From an uncultured Variovorax sp. (lineage in GTDB: Bacteria; Pseudomonadota; Gammaproteobacteria; Burkholderiales; Burkholderiaceae): DNA of 6,423 nucleotides. Where the stretch lies: contig CAMLCW010000295.1 in the NCBI GenBank assembly GCA_946478645.1, forward strand, positions 1 through 6,423, in the 5' to 3' direction. The translations under genes were made by a program, and so were the position numbers. Shown here piece by piece: positions 1 to 6,423 of this stretch. The notes beneath the pieces were generated by a model. The model ran no database searches and was not told the origin of the DNA. It saw nothing but the letters and a program-made list of their open reading frames with translations. Numbering within the stretch: position 1 is the first letter of the stretch; the number at the start of each line of letters is the position of its first letter.

Positions 1-1210
1 GCGCCAGGTCGGTACGGATACCGCCGGACAGGCCCTTGATGATCTTGGTCTGGGCCGACGAACCCACGCGCGACACCGAGATACCGGCGTTGATGGCGGG
101 GCGGATGCCTGCGTTGAACAGGTTGGTTTCCAGGAAGATCTGGCCGTCGGTGATCGAGATCACGTTGGTCGGCACGAACGCGGACACGTCGCCGGCCTGC
201 GTTTCGATGATCGGCAGTGCGGTCAGCGAGCCGGTCTTGCCCTTGACTTCACCCTTGGTGAAGGCTTCGACGTAGTCGGCGTTCACACGTGCCGCGCGCT
301 CGAGCAGGCGGCTGTGGAGATAGAACACGTCGCCGGGGTAGGCTTCGCGGCCTGGCGGGCGGCGCAGCAGCAGCGACACCTGGCGGTAGGCCACGGCCTG
401 CTTCGACAGGTCGTCATAGACGATCAGCGCGTCCTGGCCGCGGTCGCGGAAGTACTCGCCCATCGTGCAGCCCGAATAGGCCGACACGTACTGCATGGCC
501 GCCGATTCGGACGCCGAGGCGGCCACCACGATCGTGTAGTCCATGGCACCGGCCTGCTCGAGGGCGCGCACCACGTTCTTGATCGACGAGGCCTTCTGGC
601 CGATGGCGACGTAGATACACGTGACGCCCTGGCCCTTCTGGGCAATGATCGCGTCGATGGCCACGGCCGTCTTGCCGGTCTGGCGGTCACCGATGATCAG
701 CTCGCGCTGGCCACGGCCGATCGGCACCATCGAGTCGATCGACTTGAGGCCGGTCTGCAGCGGCTGGTCGACCGACTTGCGGGCGATCACGCCCGGGGCG
801 ACCTTCTCGATCACGTCGGTCATCTTGGCGTTGATCGGGCCCTTGCCGTCGATCGGCTGGCCCAGCGCATTGACCACGCGGCCGATGAGTTCGGGGCCGA
901 CGGGCACTTCCAGGATGCGGCCGGTGCACTTGACCGTGTCGCCTTCGGAGATGTGCTCGTACTCGCCCAGAATCACGGCGCCGACCGAGTCGCGCTCGAG
1001 GTTCAGCGCCAGGCCGAACGACGGCGTGCCGTCCGCGCTGGGCGGGAACTCCAGCATTTCGCCCTGCATCGCGTCCGACAGGCCGTGCACGCGCACGATG
1101 CCGTCGGTCACCGAGACCACGGTGCCTTCATTGCGGATGTTGGCGCTGACGCCCAGACCCTCGATGCGGCTCTTGATCAGTTCGGAAATTTCTGCGGGAT
1201 TGAGTTGCAT
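1..1210 (-). CDS. atpA: ATP synthase F1 subunit alpha, C-terminus cut by window edge
   Basis: This is the non-catalytic nucleotide-binding alpha subunit of the F1 head, which alternates with beta in the hexamer. The window holds 403 complete codons plus one base. Family members have about 513-517 residues, so roughly the last 110 residues (C-terminal helical domain) lie off the left edge. The protein starts [18 protein letters not shown], typical of the family. The P-loop GDRQTGKT is at residues 174-181 and the Walker B-like LIVYDDL at 262-268. The ATPase alpha/beta signature [10 protein letters not shown] is at 371-380, followed directly by Arg381, equivalent to the E. coli alpha Arg376 arginine finger. 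The frame stays open with no break. The ATG at 1208-1210 is preceded by AAGGA (complement of 1218-1222) seven bases upstream, which supports this start. It follows atpH after 49 bases in the same operon. Identification is secure. Confidence 0.98.
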   Translation of the reverse strand, partial: MQLNPAEISELIKSRIEGLGVSANIRNEGTVVSVTDGIVRVHGLSDAMQGEMLEFPPSADGTPSFGLALNLERDSVGAVILGEYEHISEGDTVKCTGRILEVPVGPELIGRVVNALGQPIDGKGPINAKMTDVIEKVAPGVIARKSVDQPLQTGLKSIDSMVPIGRGQRELIIGDRQTGKTAVAIDAIIAQKGQGVTCIYVAIGQKASSIKNVVRALEQAGAMDYTIVVAASASESAAMQYVSAYSGCTMGEYFRDRGQDALIVYDDLSKQAVAYRQVSLLLRRPPGREAYPGDVFYLHSRLLERAARVNADYVEAFTKGEVKGKTGSLTALPIIETQAGDVSAFVPTNVISITDGQIFLETNLFNAGIRPAINAGISVSRVGSSAQTKIIKGLSGGIRTDLA

Positions 1211-1259
1211 GACTCTTTCCTTCTTTCTGTAAATGGGGCCAACTGGCTGCCGCCCGCCC

Positions 1260-1790
1260 TCAGGCGGTCAGCGCCGCTTTCATTTGTTCGAGGCGCGCCT
1301 TGACCGAGGTGTCGAGCACTTCGTCGCCGACCACGGCGCGGATGCCGCCGATCAGCGAGGGGTCGAGTTCGACCCGCGTCGTGAGCTGGCGCCCGAAGCG
1401 CCGCTCCAGCGCCGCGCCCACTTCGGCCAGCGCCGCGCCGTCGATCGGGAAAGCGCTGTAGACCACGGCATCGGCAGCACCGCTGCGCGCGTTGCGCAGG
1501 GCACGGAACTGCAGCGCCACTTCGGGCAGCGTGGCGAGGCGGCCGTTGTCGATCACGGTGCGCAGAAAGTTCTTGCCCGCCTCGGGCAGCGGCTGCTTCA
1601 ACAGCCCGGCAATCAGCTCGAACACCTGCTCGGACGGCGCCTTCGGATTGGCGGCGAACTGCAGGACCTGCGGATTGCCGGCAATGGCCGCCAGCGGGTC
1701 GAGCCAGCCGGCCGTGCCGTCGAGGTCTGCAGCGCAGGCCTTGAACAGCGCTTCGGCGTAGGGACGGGCGATGGTCGCGAGTTCGGCCAT
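1260..1790 (-). CDS. atpH: ATP synthase F1 subunit delta
   Basis: The delta subunit sits on top of the F1 head and ties it to the peripheral b stalk as part of the stator. The 176 residues match the family length (E. coli 177). The N-terminus, [18 protein letters not shown], is the characteristic alpha-binding helix. The centre has the family pattern of [18 protein letters not shown] around residues 94-111. The C-terminal domain carries an [20 protein letters not shown] segment and a final helix RLEQMKAAL. It begins seven bases after the atpF stop. Its ribosome binding site GAGGA (complement of 1795-1799) overlaps the atpF TGA, suggesting translational coupling with atpF. The ATG at 1788-1790 is the natural start. 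Confidence 0.96.
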   Translation of the reverse strand: MAELATIARPYAEALFKACAADLDGTAGWLDPLAAIAGNPQVLQFAANPKAPSEQVFELIAGLLKQPLPEAGKNFLRTVIDNGRLATLPEVALQFRALRNARSGAADAVVYSAFPIDGAALAEVGAALERRFGRQLTTRVELDPSLIGGIRAVVGDEVLDTSVKARLEQMKAALTA

Positions 1791-1797
1791 GTCGTCC

Positions 1798-2268
1798 TCA
1801 GAGCTCGGTCTTCAGGCGGTTGAGCAGGTCGGCATGAACGCCGGCATTGACTTCCTTGCGGAGAATCTGCTCGGCACCCTTGACGGCCAGTGCAGCCACC
1901 TGCTCGCGCAGCGCTTCGCGCGCACGCACGGATTGCTGCTCGGCCTCGTCGCGCGCGGCGGCCACGATCTTGTTGGCCTCCTCGGTGGCGCGGCTCTTGG
2001 CCTCTTCGATGATCTGCTGGGCACGGCGCTCGGCGTCGGCCAGGCGGTTGGTGGTCTCGTTGCGAGACGCCACCAGTTCCTGTTCGACACGCTGGTTGGC
2101 GGAGGCCAGTTCGGCCTTGGCCTTCTCGGCGGCCGCCAGGCCCGCAGCGATCTTTTGTGCTCGTTCGTCCAGGGCCTTCGCGATCGGCGGCCACACGAAT
2201 TTCATCGTGAACAGCACAAGCAGCAGGAAGACGATGGCCTGAACGAACAGGGTCGCGTTGATACTCAC
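1798..2268 (-). CDS. atpF: ATP synthase Fo subunit b (GTG start)
   Basis: Subunit b forms the peripheral stalk: two copies anchor in the membrane next to subunit a and reach up to delta. The 156 residues equal the E. coli length. A single membrane helix spans about residues 7-26, followed by the WPPI hinge at 26-29 and Arg36, equivalent to E. coli b Arg36, which influences coupling. From about residue 31 to 120 the protein is charged, rich in Ala, Glu, Arg and Lys, and forms a right-handed coiled coil. The end, LLNRLKTEL, resembles the delta-binding tip. The first codon is GTG (complement of 2266-2268). It is supported by AAAGGTG (complement of 2274-2280) five bases upstream and by the family N-terminus [17 protein letters not shown]. 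It lies 34 bases after atpE. Confidence 0.97.
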   Translation of the reverse strand: MSINATLFVQAIVFLLLVLFTMKFVWPPIAKALDERAQKIAAGLAAAEKAKAELASANQRVEQELVASRNETTNRLADAERRAQQIIEEAKSRATEEANKIVAAARDEAEQQSVRAREALREQVAALAVKGAEQILRKEVNAGVHADLLNRLKTEL

Positions 2269-2302
2269 GGCAACACCTTTCTGGAGTGGCGTTGAACGGA
2301 AA

Positions 2303-2572
<270 letters not shown>

Positions 2573-2609
2573 GGACAGATTGAAAGCAAACGAAAAGAAA
2601 AAGGGGAAC

Positions 2610-3488
2610 TCAATGCGCTTCATGAGCCTGGCCGAGATAGATCAAGGTCAGCATCATGAAAATGAATGCCTGCAGCGTGATCACCAGGATGTGGAAGATC
2701 GCCCAGACGGTACCGGCAATGACGTGGCCGATGGGCAACATCACTCCCGAGAACGAGGCCGCCATCGCGCCACCCATGAGCGCGATCAGCATGAAAACGA
2801 GTTCACCCGCATACATGTTGCCGAACAGCCGCATGCCGTGAGAGACGGTCTTTGCGAGGTATTCGATGACCTGCATCAGCAGGTTGATGGGCCAGAGCAC
2901 CGGATGGGCGCCGAACGGGGCGGTGATGAGTTCGTGGCCCCAGCCGCCCAGGCCCTTGATCTTGACACTGTAGAACAGGCACAGCAGCAGCACCGAGGTC
3001 GACAGGCCGAGCGTGGTCGAGAGGTCGGCCGTGGGCACGACGCGCATGTAGGCGTGGTGCGGATCGTGGCCGGCCGCTTCGTAGACCTTGGCCCAGATCG
3101 AGGGCAGCAGGTCGACGGGCAGCATGTCCATCGCGTTCAGCAGGAAGATCCAGACGAACACGGTGAGCGCCAGCGGCGCAATGAACTTGCGGCTCTGGAC
3201 GTTGTGGATGTTGGCCTTGGCCTGGTTGTCGACCATCTCGACCAGGATCTCGACGGCGGCCTGGAAGCGCCCCGGAACGCCCGGCGTCGCCTTGCGCGCG
3301 GCAAGCCACAGCACGAAGCAGCCCAACGCCCCCACGATCAGCGCATAGAGCACCGAGTCGAGGTTGATGACGTTGAAGTCGACGATCGCCTTCTGGACGA
3401 CGGGATTGAGGCTCCAGTCAACTTGCCAGTGCTGGAGGTGGTGAACGATGTATTCACTCGCGGTCGGGGCGTGTCCTTCGGCGGCCAT
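2610..3488 (-). CDS. atpB: ATP synthase Fo subunit a
   Basis: Subunit a provides the two half-channels that carry protons to and from the c ring. The 292 residues compare with 271 in E. coli. The signature SHGMRLFGNMYAGEL at 216-230 contains Arg220, equivalent to the essential E. coli Arg210, and also Asn224 and Glu229 (E. coli Asn214 and Glu219). The last helix WAIFHILVITLQAFIFM includes His266 and Gln273, equivalent to His245 and Gln252. Counting between these landmarks shows about ten extra residues near the N-terminus and about eleven extra between Glu229 and His266 (a Gly/Ala/Ser-rich loop near 239-260). Several hydrophobic helices are evident, at about 46-63, 105-120, 158-174, 225-240 and 262-285. 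The ATG at 3486-3488 lacks a good Shine-Dalgarno; the gene follows atpI after 24 bases, so coupling to atpI is plausible. Confidence 0.97.
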   Translation of the reverse strand: MAAEGHAPTASEYIVHHLQHWQVDWSLNPVVQKAIVDFNVINLDSVLYALIVGALGCFVLWLAARKATPGVPGRFQAAVEILVEMVDNQAKANIHNVQSRKFIAPLALTVFVWIFLLNAMDMLPVDLLPSIWAKVYEAAGHDPHHAYMRVVPTADLSTTLGLSTSVLLLCLFYSVKIKGLGGWGHELITAPFGAHPVLWPINLLMQVIEYLAKTVSHGMRLFGNMYAGELVFMLIALMGGAMAASFSGVMLPIGHVIAGTVWAIFHILVITLQAFIFMMLTLIYLGQAHEAH

Positions 3489-3512
3489 CTTTCAGCGTCT
3501 CTTTTTAAACAG

Positions 3513-3986
3513 TCAAATCCGGTTCAACAACCCGGGCCGCACCAGCAGCGCCACCCAGTACATCTTCATGGCGGCCACCACGCCAGCCACCAAGGCCAGC
3601 CAGTTGATGCCCTCGATCAGCCACGGCGCCGCGGCCAGCAAGGCCACAGTCAGTCCGATCTTGATCATCTCCCACACAAAAAATCTCAACATGGCCGCAG
3701 ACTGCGCGCCGGCAACACCCGCCCTGCGCACACCCCGGACGAACAACGCCGCCGGGATCGCCACCGCCATGGCCCCATAAAAACCCGAGACCGCCGCGCC
3801 GATGCGCTGCGTCCAGATCCATGCCCCTCCAGCCACAAGCAATCCCACGGCCACCTGGGCCCCAATCACCCACCAGGGCGACAATTCGGGATTTTTCTCG
3901 CGAAGCCGCTGCGCCTCCTCGGCAGTCAGCGGCTTGAAGTCGGAGACTTCGGCATCGATCTCGGAGACGGGAGCGTTGGTTGTCAT
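3513..3986 (-). CDS. atpI: ATP synthase accessory membrane protein AtpI
   Basis: This is the first gene of the atp operon, a small membrane protein reported in some bacteria to help c-ring assembly and usually dispensable. The 157 residues begin with about 37 hydrophilic residues rich in Glu, Asp and Arg. Four hydrophobic segments follow, at about 38-58, 69-86, 104-122 and 126-148, matching the four-helix AtpI/UncI topology. A basic stretch (Arg84, Arg87, Arg88) follows helix 2. The reading frame is open far upstream, but the ATG at 3984-3986 is the only sensible start: the region before it is the divergent intergenic region and then the antisense of dat. No clear Shine-Dalgarno is visible (GGCATTCCA precedes the ATG). 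Identity rests on position, size and topology more than on a sharp motif, because the family is poorly conserved. Confidence 0.9.
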   Translation of the reverse strand: MTTNAPVSEIDAEVSDFKPLTAEEAQRLREKNPELSPWWVIGAQVAVGLLVAGGAWIWTQRIGAAVSGFYGAMAVAIPAALFVRGVRRAGVAGAQSAAMLRFFVWEMIKIGLTVALLAAAPWLIEGINWLALVAGVVAAMKMYWVALLVRPGLLNRI

Positions 3987-4032
3987 TGGAATGCCGCTCG
4001 CGCTGTCTGCCGGGAATTTAACAAAGCCATTG

Positions 4033-4038
4033 ATTATA
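4033..4038 (-). promoter_or_regulatory. Probable -10 element of the atp operon promoter
   Basis: The minus strand reads TATAAT, a perfect sigma-70 -10 hexamer, inside a G+C-rich region. It would start transcription near 4026 and give a leader of about 40 bases before the atpI ATG. No good -35 is seen at the usual distance: the hexamer 17 bases upstream is GCCGAG, and the best loose match, TGGCCG, has a 19-base spacer. The promoter may therefore depend on an activator or on UP-like contacts, or the -35 may simply be weak. Confidence 0.6.
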
Positions 4039-4145
4039 AGTAGAAACCCAGGCGCCTCGGCCACTTCCGGGCTCACGTTTGAAAAAGGGACGTCGCATCG
4101 GGGCCTGAACGCAACCGTTCCCCAGCGCCTGCCGGGGGGCCGGCC

Positions 4146-4151
4146 GATAAT
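4146..4151 (+). promoter_or_regulatory. Candidate -10 element of dat, giving a leaderless transcript
   Basis: GATAAT matches five of six bases of the -10 consensus. It ends six bases before the dat ATG at 4158-4160, so transcription would be expected to start at or next to the A of the start codon. No Shine-Dalgarno is present before this ATG, which fits a leaderless message. No convincing -35 is found 16-18 bases upstream (CAGCGC at 4123-4128), and this limits confidence. Confidence 0.35.
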
Positions 4152-4157
4152 TCCCGC

Positions 4158-5066
4158 ATGCACCCCCTCACCGCCGCACTCCCCTCCACCACCTGCTATC
4201 TCGACGGCGAATACACCGCCCTGAAGGACGCGAAGATCAGCGTCCTCGACCGCGGCTTCATCTTCGGCGACGGCGTCTACGAAGTCGTCCCGGTCTATCA
4301 CGGCCAGCCCTTCTGCTTCGAGGAACACATGGCGCGCCTCGACCGCTCGCTCGCGGAACTGCAGATCGCCAAGCCGCTGTCGCTCGCGCAGTGGCGCGAG
4401 ATCGTGATGCGCCTGGTCGCGCCCGGTGGCGACGCGCCCCAATCCGTGTACTTTCAGGTGACGCGCGGGGTGGCCCCGCGCGACCATGTCATGACCCGCG
4501 GCGTGCGCCCGACGGTGTTCGTGATGGTGAATCCGCTGCCGCCGGTGGCCGATGCGGTGCGCGCCAAGGGCGTGGCCTGCGTGAGCGCGGCCGATTTCCG
4601 CTGGGAAAAGGCGCACATCAAGAGCACCAGCCTGCTGGGCGCCGTGCTCGCGCGGCAGATCAGCGTGGAGGCCGGCGCCGCCGAAACCGTCATGTTCCGA
4701 GACGAATGGCTCAGCGAAGCCTCGTCGAGCAACGTCTGGGTCGTGAAGGACGGCAGCGTCTTCGGGCCGCCGAAGGACAACCTGGTGCTGACCGGCATCC
4801 GCTACGGCCTGCTCGAGCGCCTCTGCGCCGAGCGCGGCATCCCGTTTGCGCTGCGCCGCATCGGGCGGGACGAGGTGTTCGCCGCCGATGAGTTGCTGCT
4901 CTCCTCGGCCACCAAGGAAGTGCTGCCGGTGACGACGCTCGACGGCCAGCCCATTGGGAACGGCCGCCCCGGCCCCATCTACCAAGCCTTGTACGCGGCT
5001 TACCAAGAGGCCAAGCAGCGCAACGCACGACAGCAGCACCCAGCACAAGGAGCGACCACCCCATGA
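4158..5066 (+). CDS. dat: D-amino acid aminotransferase (D-alanine transaminase), PLP fold type IV
   Basis: This enzyme transfers the amino group between D-alanine and 2-oxoglutarate (EC 2.6.1.21 class), linking D-Ala and D-Glu pools used in peptidoglycan; it is cytoplasmic. The 302 residues show the fold-IV core: [13 protein letters not shown] at 30-42, phosphate-binding Arg60 in HMARLDRSL, the PLP lysine Lys155 in HIKSTSLLG, and Glu187 in SEASSSNVW. Residues Tyr41, Arg108 and His110 ([10 protein letters not shown]) align with Tyr31, Arg98 and His100 of Bacillus D-amino acid transaminase, the carboxylate trap that separates it from branched-chain aminotransferases. All align with a constant offset of ten. 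One difference is Arg215, where the Bacillus enzyme has a phosphate-contacting Thr205. The tail from about 290 is Gln/Ala/Pro-rich and probably disordered. No Shine-Dalgarno precedes the ATG. Exact substrate range is inferred from motifs. Confidence 0.9.
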   Translation: MHPLTAALPSTTCYLDGEYTALKDAKISVLDRGFIFGDGVYEVVPVYHGQPFCFEEHMARLDRSLAELQIAKPLSLAQWREIVMRLVAPGGDAPQSVYFQVTRGVAPRDHVMTRGVRPTVFVMVNPLPPVADAVRAKGVACVSAADFRWEKAHIKSTSLLGAVLARQISVEAGAAETVMFRDEWLSEASSSNVWVVKDGSVFGPPKDNLVLTGIRYGLLERLCAERGIPFALRRIGRDEVFAADELLLSSATKEVLPVTTLDGQPIGNGRPGPIYQALYAAYQEAKQRNARQQHPAQGATTP

Positions 5067-5080
5067 ACGACAGCAGCACC
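5027..5080. repeat. 14-base direct repeat flanking the dat/ybeD junction
   Basis: ACGACAGCAGCACC occurs exactly at 5027-5040 and again at 5067-5080, with a 40-base period. The first copy lies in the 3' end of dat and the second covers codons 2-6 of ybeD, read in a different frame. Between them lie the ybeD ribosome binding site and the overlapping stop/start. Confidence 0.75.
5047..5052 (+). promoter_or_regulatory. Ribosome binding site of ybeD inside dat
   Basis: AAGGAG stands ten bases before the ybeD ATG at 5063-5065, within the last codons of dat. It supports this ATG as the real start and, with the ATGA overlap at 5063-5066, suggests translational coupling of the two genes. Confidence 0.75.
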
Positions 5081-5371
5081 GACACCGGCACGACGGCCGC
5101 TCCCGATCCCCGCAAGGAATCGCTGATCGAGTACCCGTCGAAGTTCCCGATCAAGGTCATGGGCGCCAAGGCCGACGGCTTCGTGCATGCCGTGACCCAG
5201 ATCGCCGAGCGCTTCGACCCGGCCTTCGACGCCACCACCGTCGAGCTGCGCAACAGCAAGGCCGGCAACTACCTGGGCGTCACGATCACCGTGACCGCCA
5301 CCAGCCGCGAGCAGCTCGACGACCTGTACCGAGCGCTGTCGAGCCATCCGATGGTCAAGGTCGTCCTCTGA
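5063..5371 (+). CDS. ybeD: YbeD/DUF493 (UPF0250) family protein
   Basis: This is a small soluble protein of the DUF493 family, which has an ACT-like ferredoxin fold; its molecular role is not established. The 102 residues are a little longer than E. coli YbeD (87) because of about 20 polar residues at the N-terminus. The core begins at [14 protein letters not shown] (about 21-34), continues with a helix ([12 protein letters not shown]), and has the family strand [17 protein letters not shown] at about 65-81. It ends with a helix and strand, [20 protein letters not shown]. The ATG overlaps the dat TGA (ATGA) and has an upstream AAGGAG. It sits immediately before lipB-lipA, the same neighbourhood as in E. 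coli (dacA-ybeD-lipB), which suggests, without proving, a link to lipoylation or envelope metabolism. Confidence 0.92.
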   Translation: MNDSSTDTGTTAAPDPRKESLIEYPSKFPIKVMGAKADGFVHAVTQIAERFDPAFDATTVELRNSKAGNYLGVTITVTATSREQLDDLYRALSSHPMVKVVL

Positions 5372-5388
5372 CTCCGGACGTGGCCGGC

Positions 5389-6063
5389 ATGGGCATCGAG
5401 GTGCAGTGGCTCGGCCGCGCCGACTACGCGGCCACCTACGAGGCCATGCGCGCGTTCACGCACGAGCGCCAGCCCGACACGCCCGACGCGCTCTGGCTCT
5501 GCGAGCACGCACCCGTGTTCACGCAGGGGATCGCGGGCCGGCAGGACCACATCCTCGCGCCCGGCGAGATCCCCGTGGTGCAGACCGACCGCGGCGGCCA
5601 GGTGACTTTCCACGGCCCGGGCCAAGTGGTCGGCTATCCGCTGATCGACCTGCGGCGCGCGGGCTACTACGTGAAGGAATACGTCTACCGCATCGAGGAA
5701 TCGGTGCTGCGCACGCTCGCGCACTTCGGCGTCACCGGCCACCGCGTGGCGGGCGCGCCCGGCATCTACGTGCGGCTCGACGACCCGTTCTCGCATGCGG
5801 CGCTGACCGGCCCGCTGCCTGCAGCCGAGCCGTTCCGGGGCCTCGGCAAGATCGCCGCGCTGGGCATCAAGGTCAGCCGCCACGCCACCTACCACGGCGT
5901 GGCGCTCAACGTCGGCATGGACCTCGAACCCTTCTCGCGGATCAACCCTTGCGGCTACGCAGGGCTGCAAACAGTGGACCTTTCTACAATCGGGGTCCAA
6001 ACCACATGGGAAGAGGCCGCCCGGGTGCTGAGCCAGAAGCTCGCCACCTTCCTGGCGCCCTAG
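5389..6063 (+). CDS. lipB: Octanoyl-ACP:protein N-octanoyltransferase LipB
   Basis: LipB moves octanoate from octanoyl-ACP onto the lysine of lipoyl domains (pyruvate and 2-oxoglutarate dehydrogenases, GcvH), the first step of lipoate assembly. Counted from the ATG at 5389 the protein has 224 residues (E. coli 213). The motif [13 protein letters not shown] is at 67-79. Lys154 in [14 protein letters not shown] and Cys188 in RINPCGYAG match the catalytic Lys/Cys pair of the family (E. coli Lys135 and Cys169). Relative to E. coli there is an insert of about 20 residues between GIYV and GLGK (roughly 129-151). A GTG at 5380 in frame would add three residues (VAG); neither start has a strong Shine-Dalgarno, with only GGA at 5376-5378 about ten bases before the ATG. 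It begins 17 bases after ybeD, and no stop separates the frame further upstream. Confidence 0.95.
   Translation: MGIEVQWLGRADYAATYEAMRAFTHERQPDTPDALWLCEHAPVFTQGIAGRQDHILAPGEIPVVQTDRGGQVTFHGPGQVVGYPLIDLRRAGYYVKEYVYRIEESVLRTLAHFGVTGHRVAGAPGIYVRLDDPFSHAALTGPLPAAEPFRGLGKIAALGIKVSRHATYHGVALNVGMDLEPFSRINPCGYAGLQTVDLSTIGVQTTWEEAARVLSQKLATFLAP
5985..5990 (+). promoter_or_regulatory. Possible internal promoter -10 for lipA within lipB
   Basis: TACAAT (five of six matches to TATAAT) lies in an AT-richer patch about 82 bases before the lipA ATG. The surrounding lipB codons (CTT, TCT, ACA, GGG, CAA, ACA) are unusual for this GC-rich gene, as if another signal constrains the bases. Inverted arms TGGACC at 5975-5980 and GGTCCA at 5994-5999 flank the hexamer. 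No clear -35 is seen (GGGCTG at a 17-base spacing), so this is tentative. Confidence 0.3.
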
Positions 6064-6071
6064 AGAAGCCA

Positions 6072-6423
6072 ATGAGCACCACCACCGAAGCCGTCCCTGC
6101 CCCCGTCGTCCGGGAAGCCCAGAGCGCCGAGAACTACAACCCGCTGGCCAAGCAGAAGGCCGCGGCCAAGCTCTCGCGCATCCCCGTCAAGGTGGTCCAG
6201 AGCGGCGAAGTGCTCAAGAAGCCCGAGTGGATCCGCGTCAAGGCCGGCAGCCCCACCACGCGGTTCTACGAGATCAAGCAGATCCTGCGCGAGAGCAACC
6301 TGCACACGGTCTGCGAGGAAGCCTCGTGCCCCAACATCGGCGAATGCTTCGGCAAGGGCACGGCCACCTTCATGATCATGGGCGACAAGTGCACGCGCCG
6401 CTGCCCGTTCTGCGACGTGGGCC
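6072..6423 (+). CDS. lipA: Lipoyl synthase LipA, C-terminus cut by window edge
   Basis: LipA is a radical SAM enzyme that inserts two sulfurs into protein-bound octanoate made by LipB, yielding lipoate. The window holds 117 complete codons plus one base of a protein usually near 320-330 residues, so only the N-terminal third is present. Both iron-sulfur motifs are visible. The auxiliary cluster CX4CX5C has Cys81, Cys86 and Cys92 ([14 protein letters not shown]). The radical SAM CX3CX2C has Cys107, Cys111 and Cys114 ([12 protein letters not shown]). The first 25 or so residues are polar and variable; conserved sequence starts near [10 protein letters not shown] and PEWIRVKAG. The ATG lies eight bases after the lipB stop. 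A GAGAAG at 6063-6068 overlapping that stop is the only Shine-Dalgarno candidate and is unusually close (three bases). Cotranscription with lipB is likely. Confidence 0.97.
   Translation, partial: MSTTTEAVPAPVVREAQSAENYNPLAKQKAAAKLSRIPVKVVQSGEVLKKPEWIRVKAGSPTTRFYEIKQILRESNLHTVCEEASCPNIGECFGKGTATFMIMGDKCTRRCPFCDVG

Larger units (their letters stand above)
3987..4157. other. Divergent intergenic region between atpI and dat
   Basis: These 171 bases separate the leftward atp operon from the rightward dat-ybeD-lip genes and are the only sizeable non-coding stretch. They are AT-richer around 4015-4048 and very GC-rich at 4120-4145. They hold a minus-strand TATAAT, a plus-strand GATAAT just before dat, and a five-base-pair hairpin GCCGG-GGGG-CCGGC at 4131-4144. 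A loose inverted repeat is also present: GGGAATT at 4012-4018 and AATTCCC at 4149-4155, one arm near each gene. No small ORF with a ribosome binding site stands out. Confidence 0.8.

Noticed and set aside
314..1303. Long plus-strand open frame of 329 codons antisense to atpA and the atpA/atpH junction
   Set aside because: It is the mirror of a secure atpA gene in a GC-rich sequence. The translation is rich in His, Arg, Asp and Val without domain logic, and no ribosome binding site or independent gene context supports it.
2580..4043. Plus-strand open frame of 487 codons opposite atpB and atpI
   Set aside because: The translation is a low-logic string rich in His, Gln, Arg and Asp, as expected for the antisense of membrane-protein codons; atpB and atpI on the other strand are unmistakable.
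4131..4144. GC hairpin GCCGG-GGGG-CCGGC as a transcription terminator
   Set aside because: The stem is only five base pairs, no T-run follows, and both flanking genes point away from it, so there is no transcript to terminate here.
3513..5048. Minus-strand frame of 511 codons that extends atpI far upstream
   Set aside because: Only the last 157 codons resemble AtpI. The upstream part is the intergenic region and the antisense of dat, whose PLP motifs are clear on the plus strand.
4954..5388. Possible long N-terminal extension of LipB upstream of 5389
   Set aside because: The frame is open but overlaps dat and all of ybeD, and encodes Arg/His-rich sequence; LipB homology begins at about the ATG at 5389.
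5269..6072. Minus-strand open frame of 267 codons opposite lipB
   Set aside because: It is the shadow of lipB, which has intact catalytic Lys154 and Cys188; the antisense product has no recognisable features.

Overview
This is an ordinary, high-GC housekeeping window from a proteobacterial chromosome. The protein sequences, the atpI-B-E-F-H-A order and the dat-ybeD-lipB-lipA cluster suggest a betaproteobacterium of the order Burkholderiales, most likely Comamonadaceae (Variovorax/Acidovorax-like). The lineage is inferred from remembered family sequences; no search was run. I see no mobile element, RNA gene, CRISPR array or previously undescribed system.

Left two-thirds, minus strand (1-3986): the upstream part of the F1Fo ATP synthase operon. 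In transcription order (right to left) it holds atpI (accessory membrane protein), atpB (subunit a), atpE (subunit c), atpF (subunit b), atpH (delta) and atpA (alpha, cut by the left edge after 403 codons). The genes are 7 to 49 bases apart, and most have a recognisable ribosome binding site. Key proton-path and catalytic residues are intact: Asp60 in c, Arg220 in a, Arg36 in b, and in alpha the P-loop and the arginine finger Arg381. atpG, atpD and atpC would be expected beyond the left edge.

Middle (3987-4157): a 171-base divergent intergenic region. It has a perfect TATAAT on the minus strand that probably drives the atp operon, and a GATAAT on the plus strand placed so that a transcript would begin at or next to the ATG of the first rightward gene.

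Right third, plus strand (4158-6423): a compact rightward gene set. It holds a D-amino acid aminotransferase (dat), a YbeD/DUF493 protein overlapping it by four bases, lipB (octanoyltransferase) and lipA (lipoyl synthase, cut by the right edge after its two cysteine clusters). LipB attaches octanoate from octanoyl-ACP to lipoyl-domain proteins and LipA inserts two sulfurs, so the pair makes protein-bound lipoate. The aminotransferase connects to D-alanine/D-glutamate supply for the cell wall. The less expected details are a probable leaderless start for dat, a 14-base direct repeat at the dat/ybeD junction, and a rare-codon patch with a -10-like hexamer near the 3' end of lipB.
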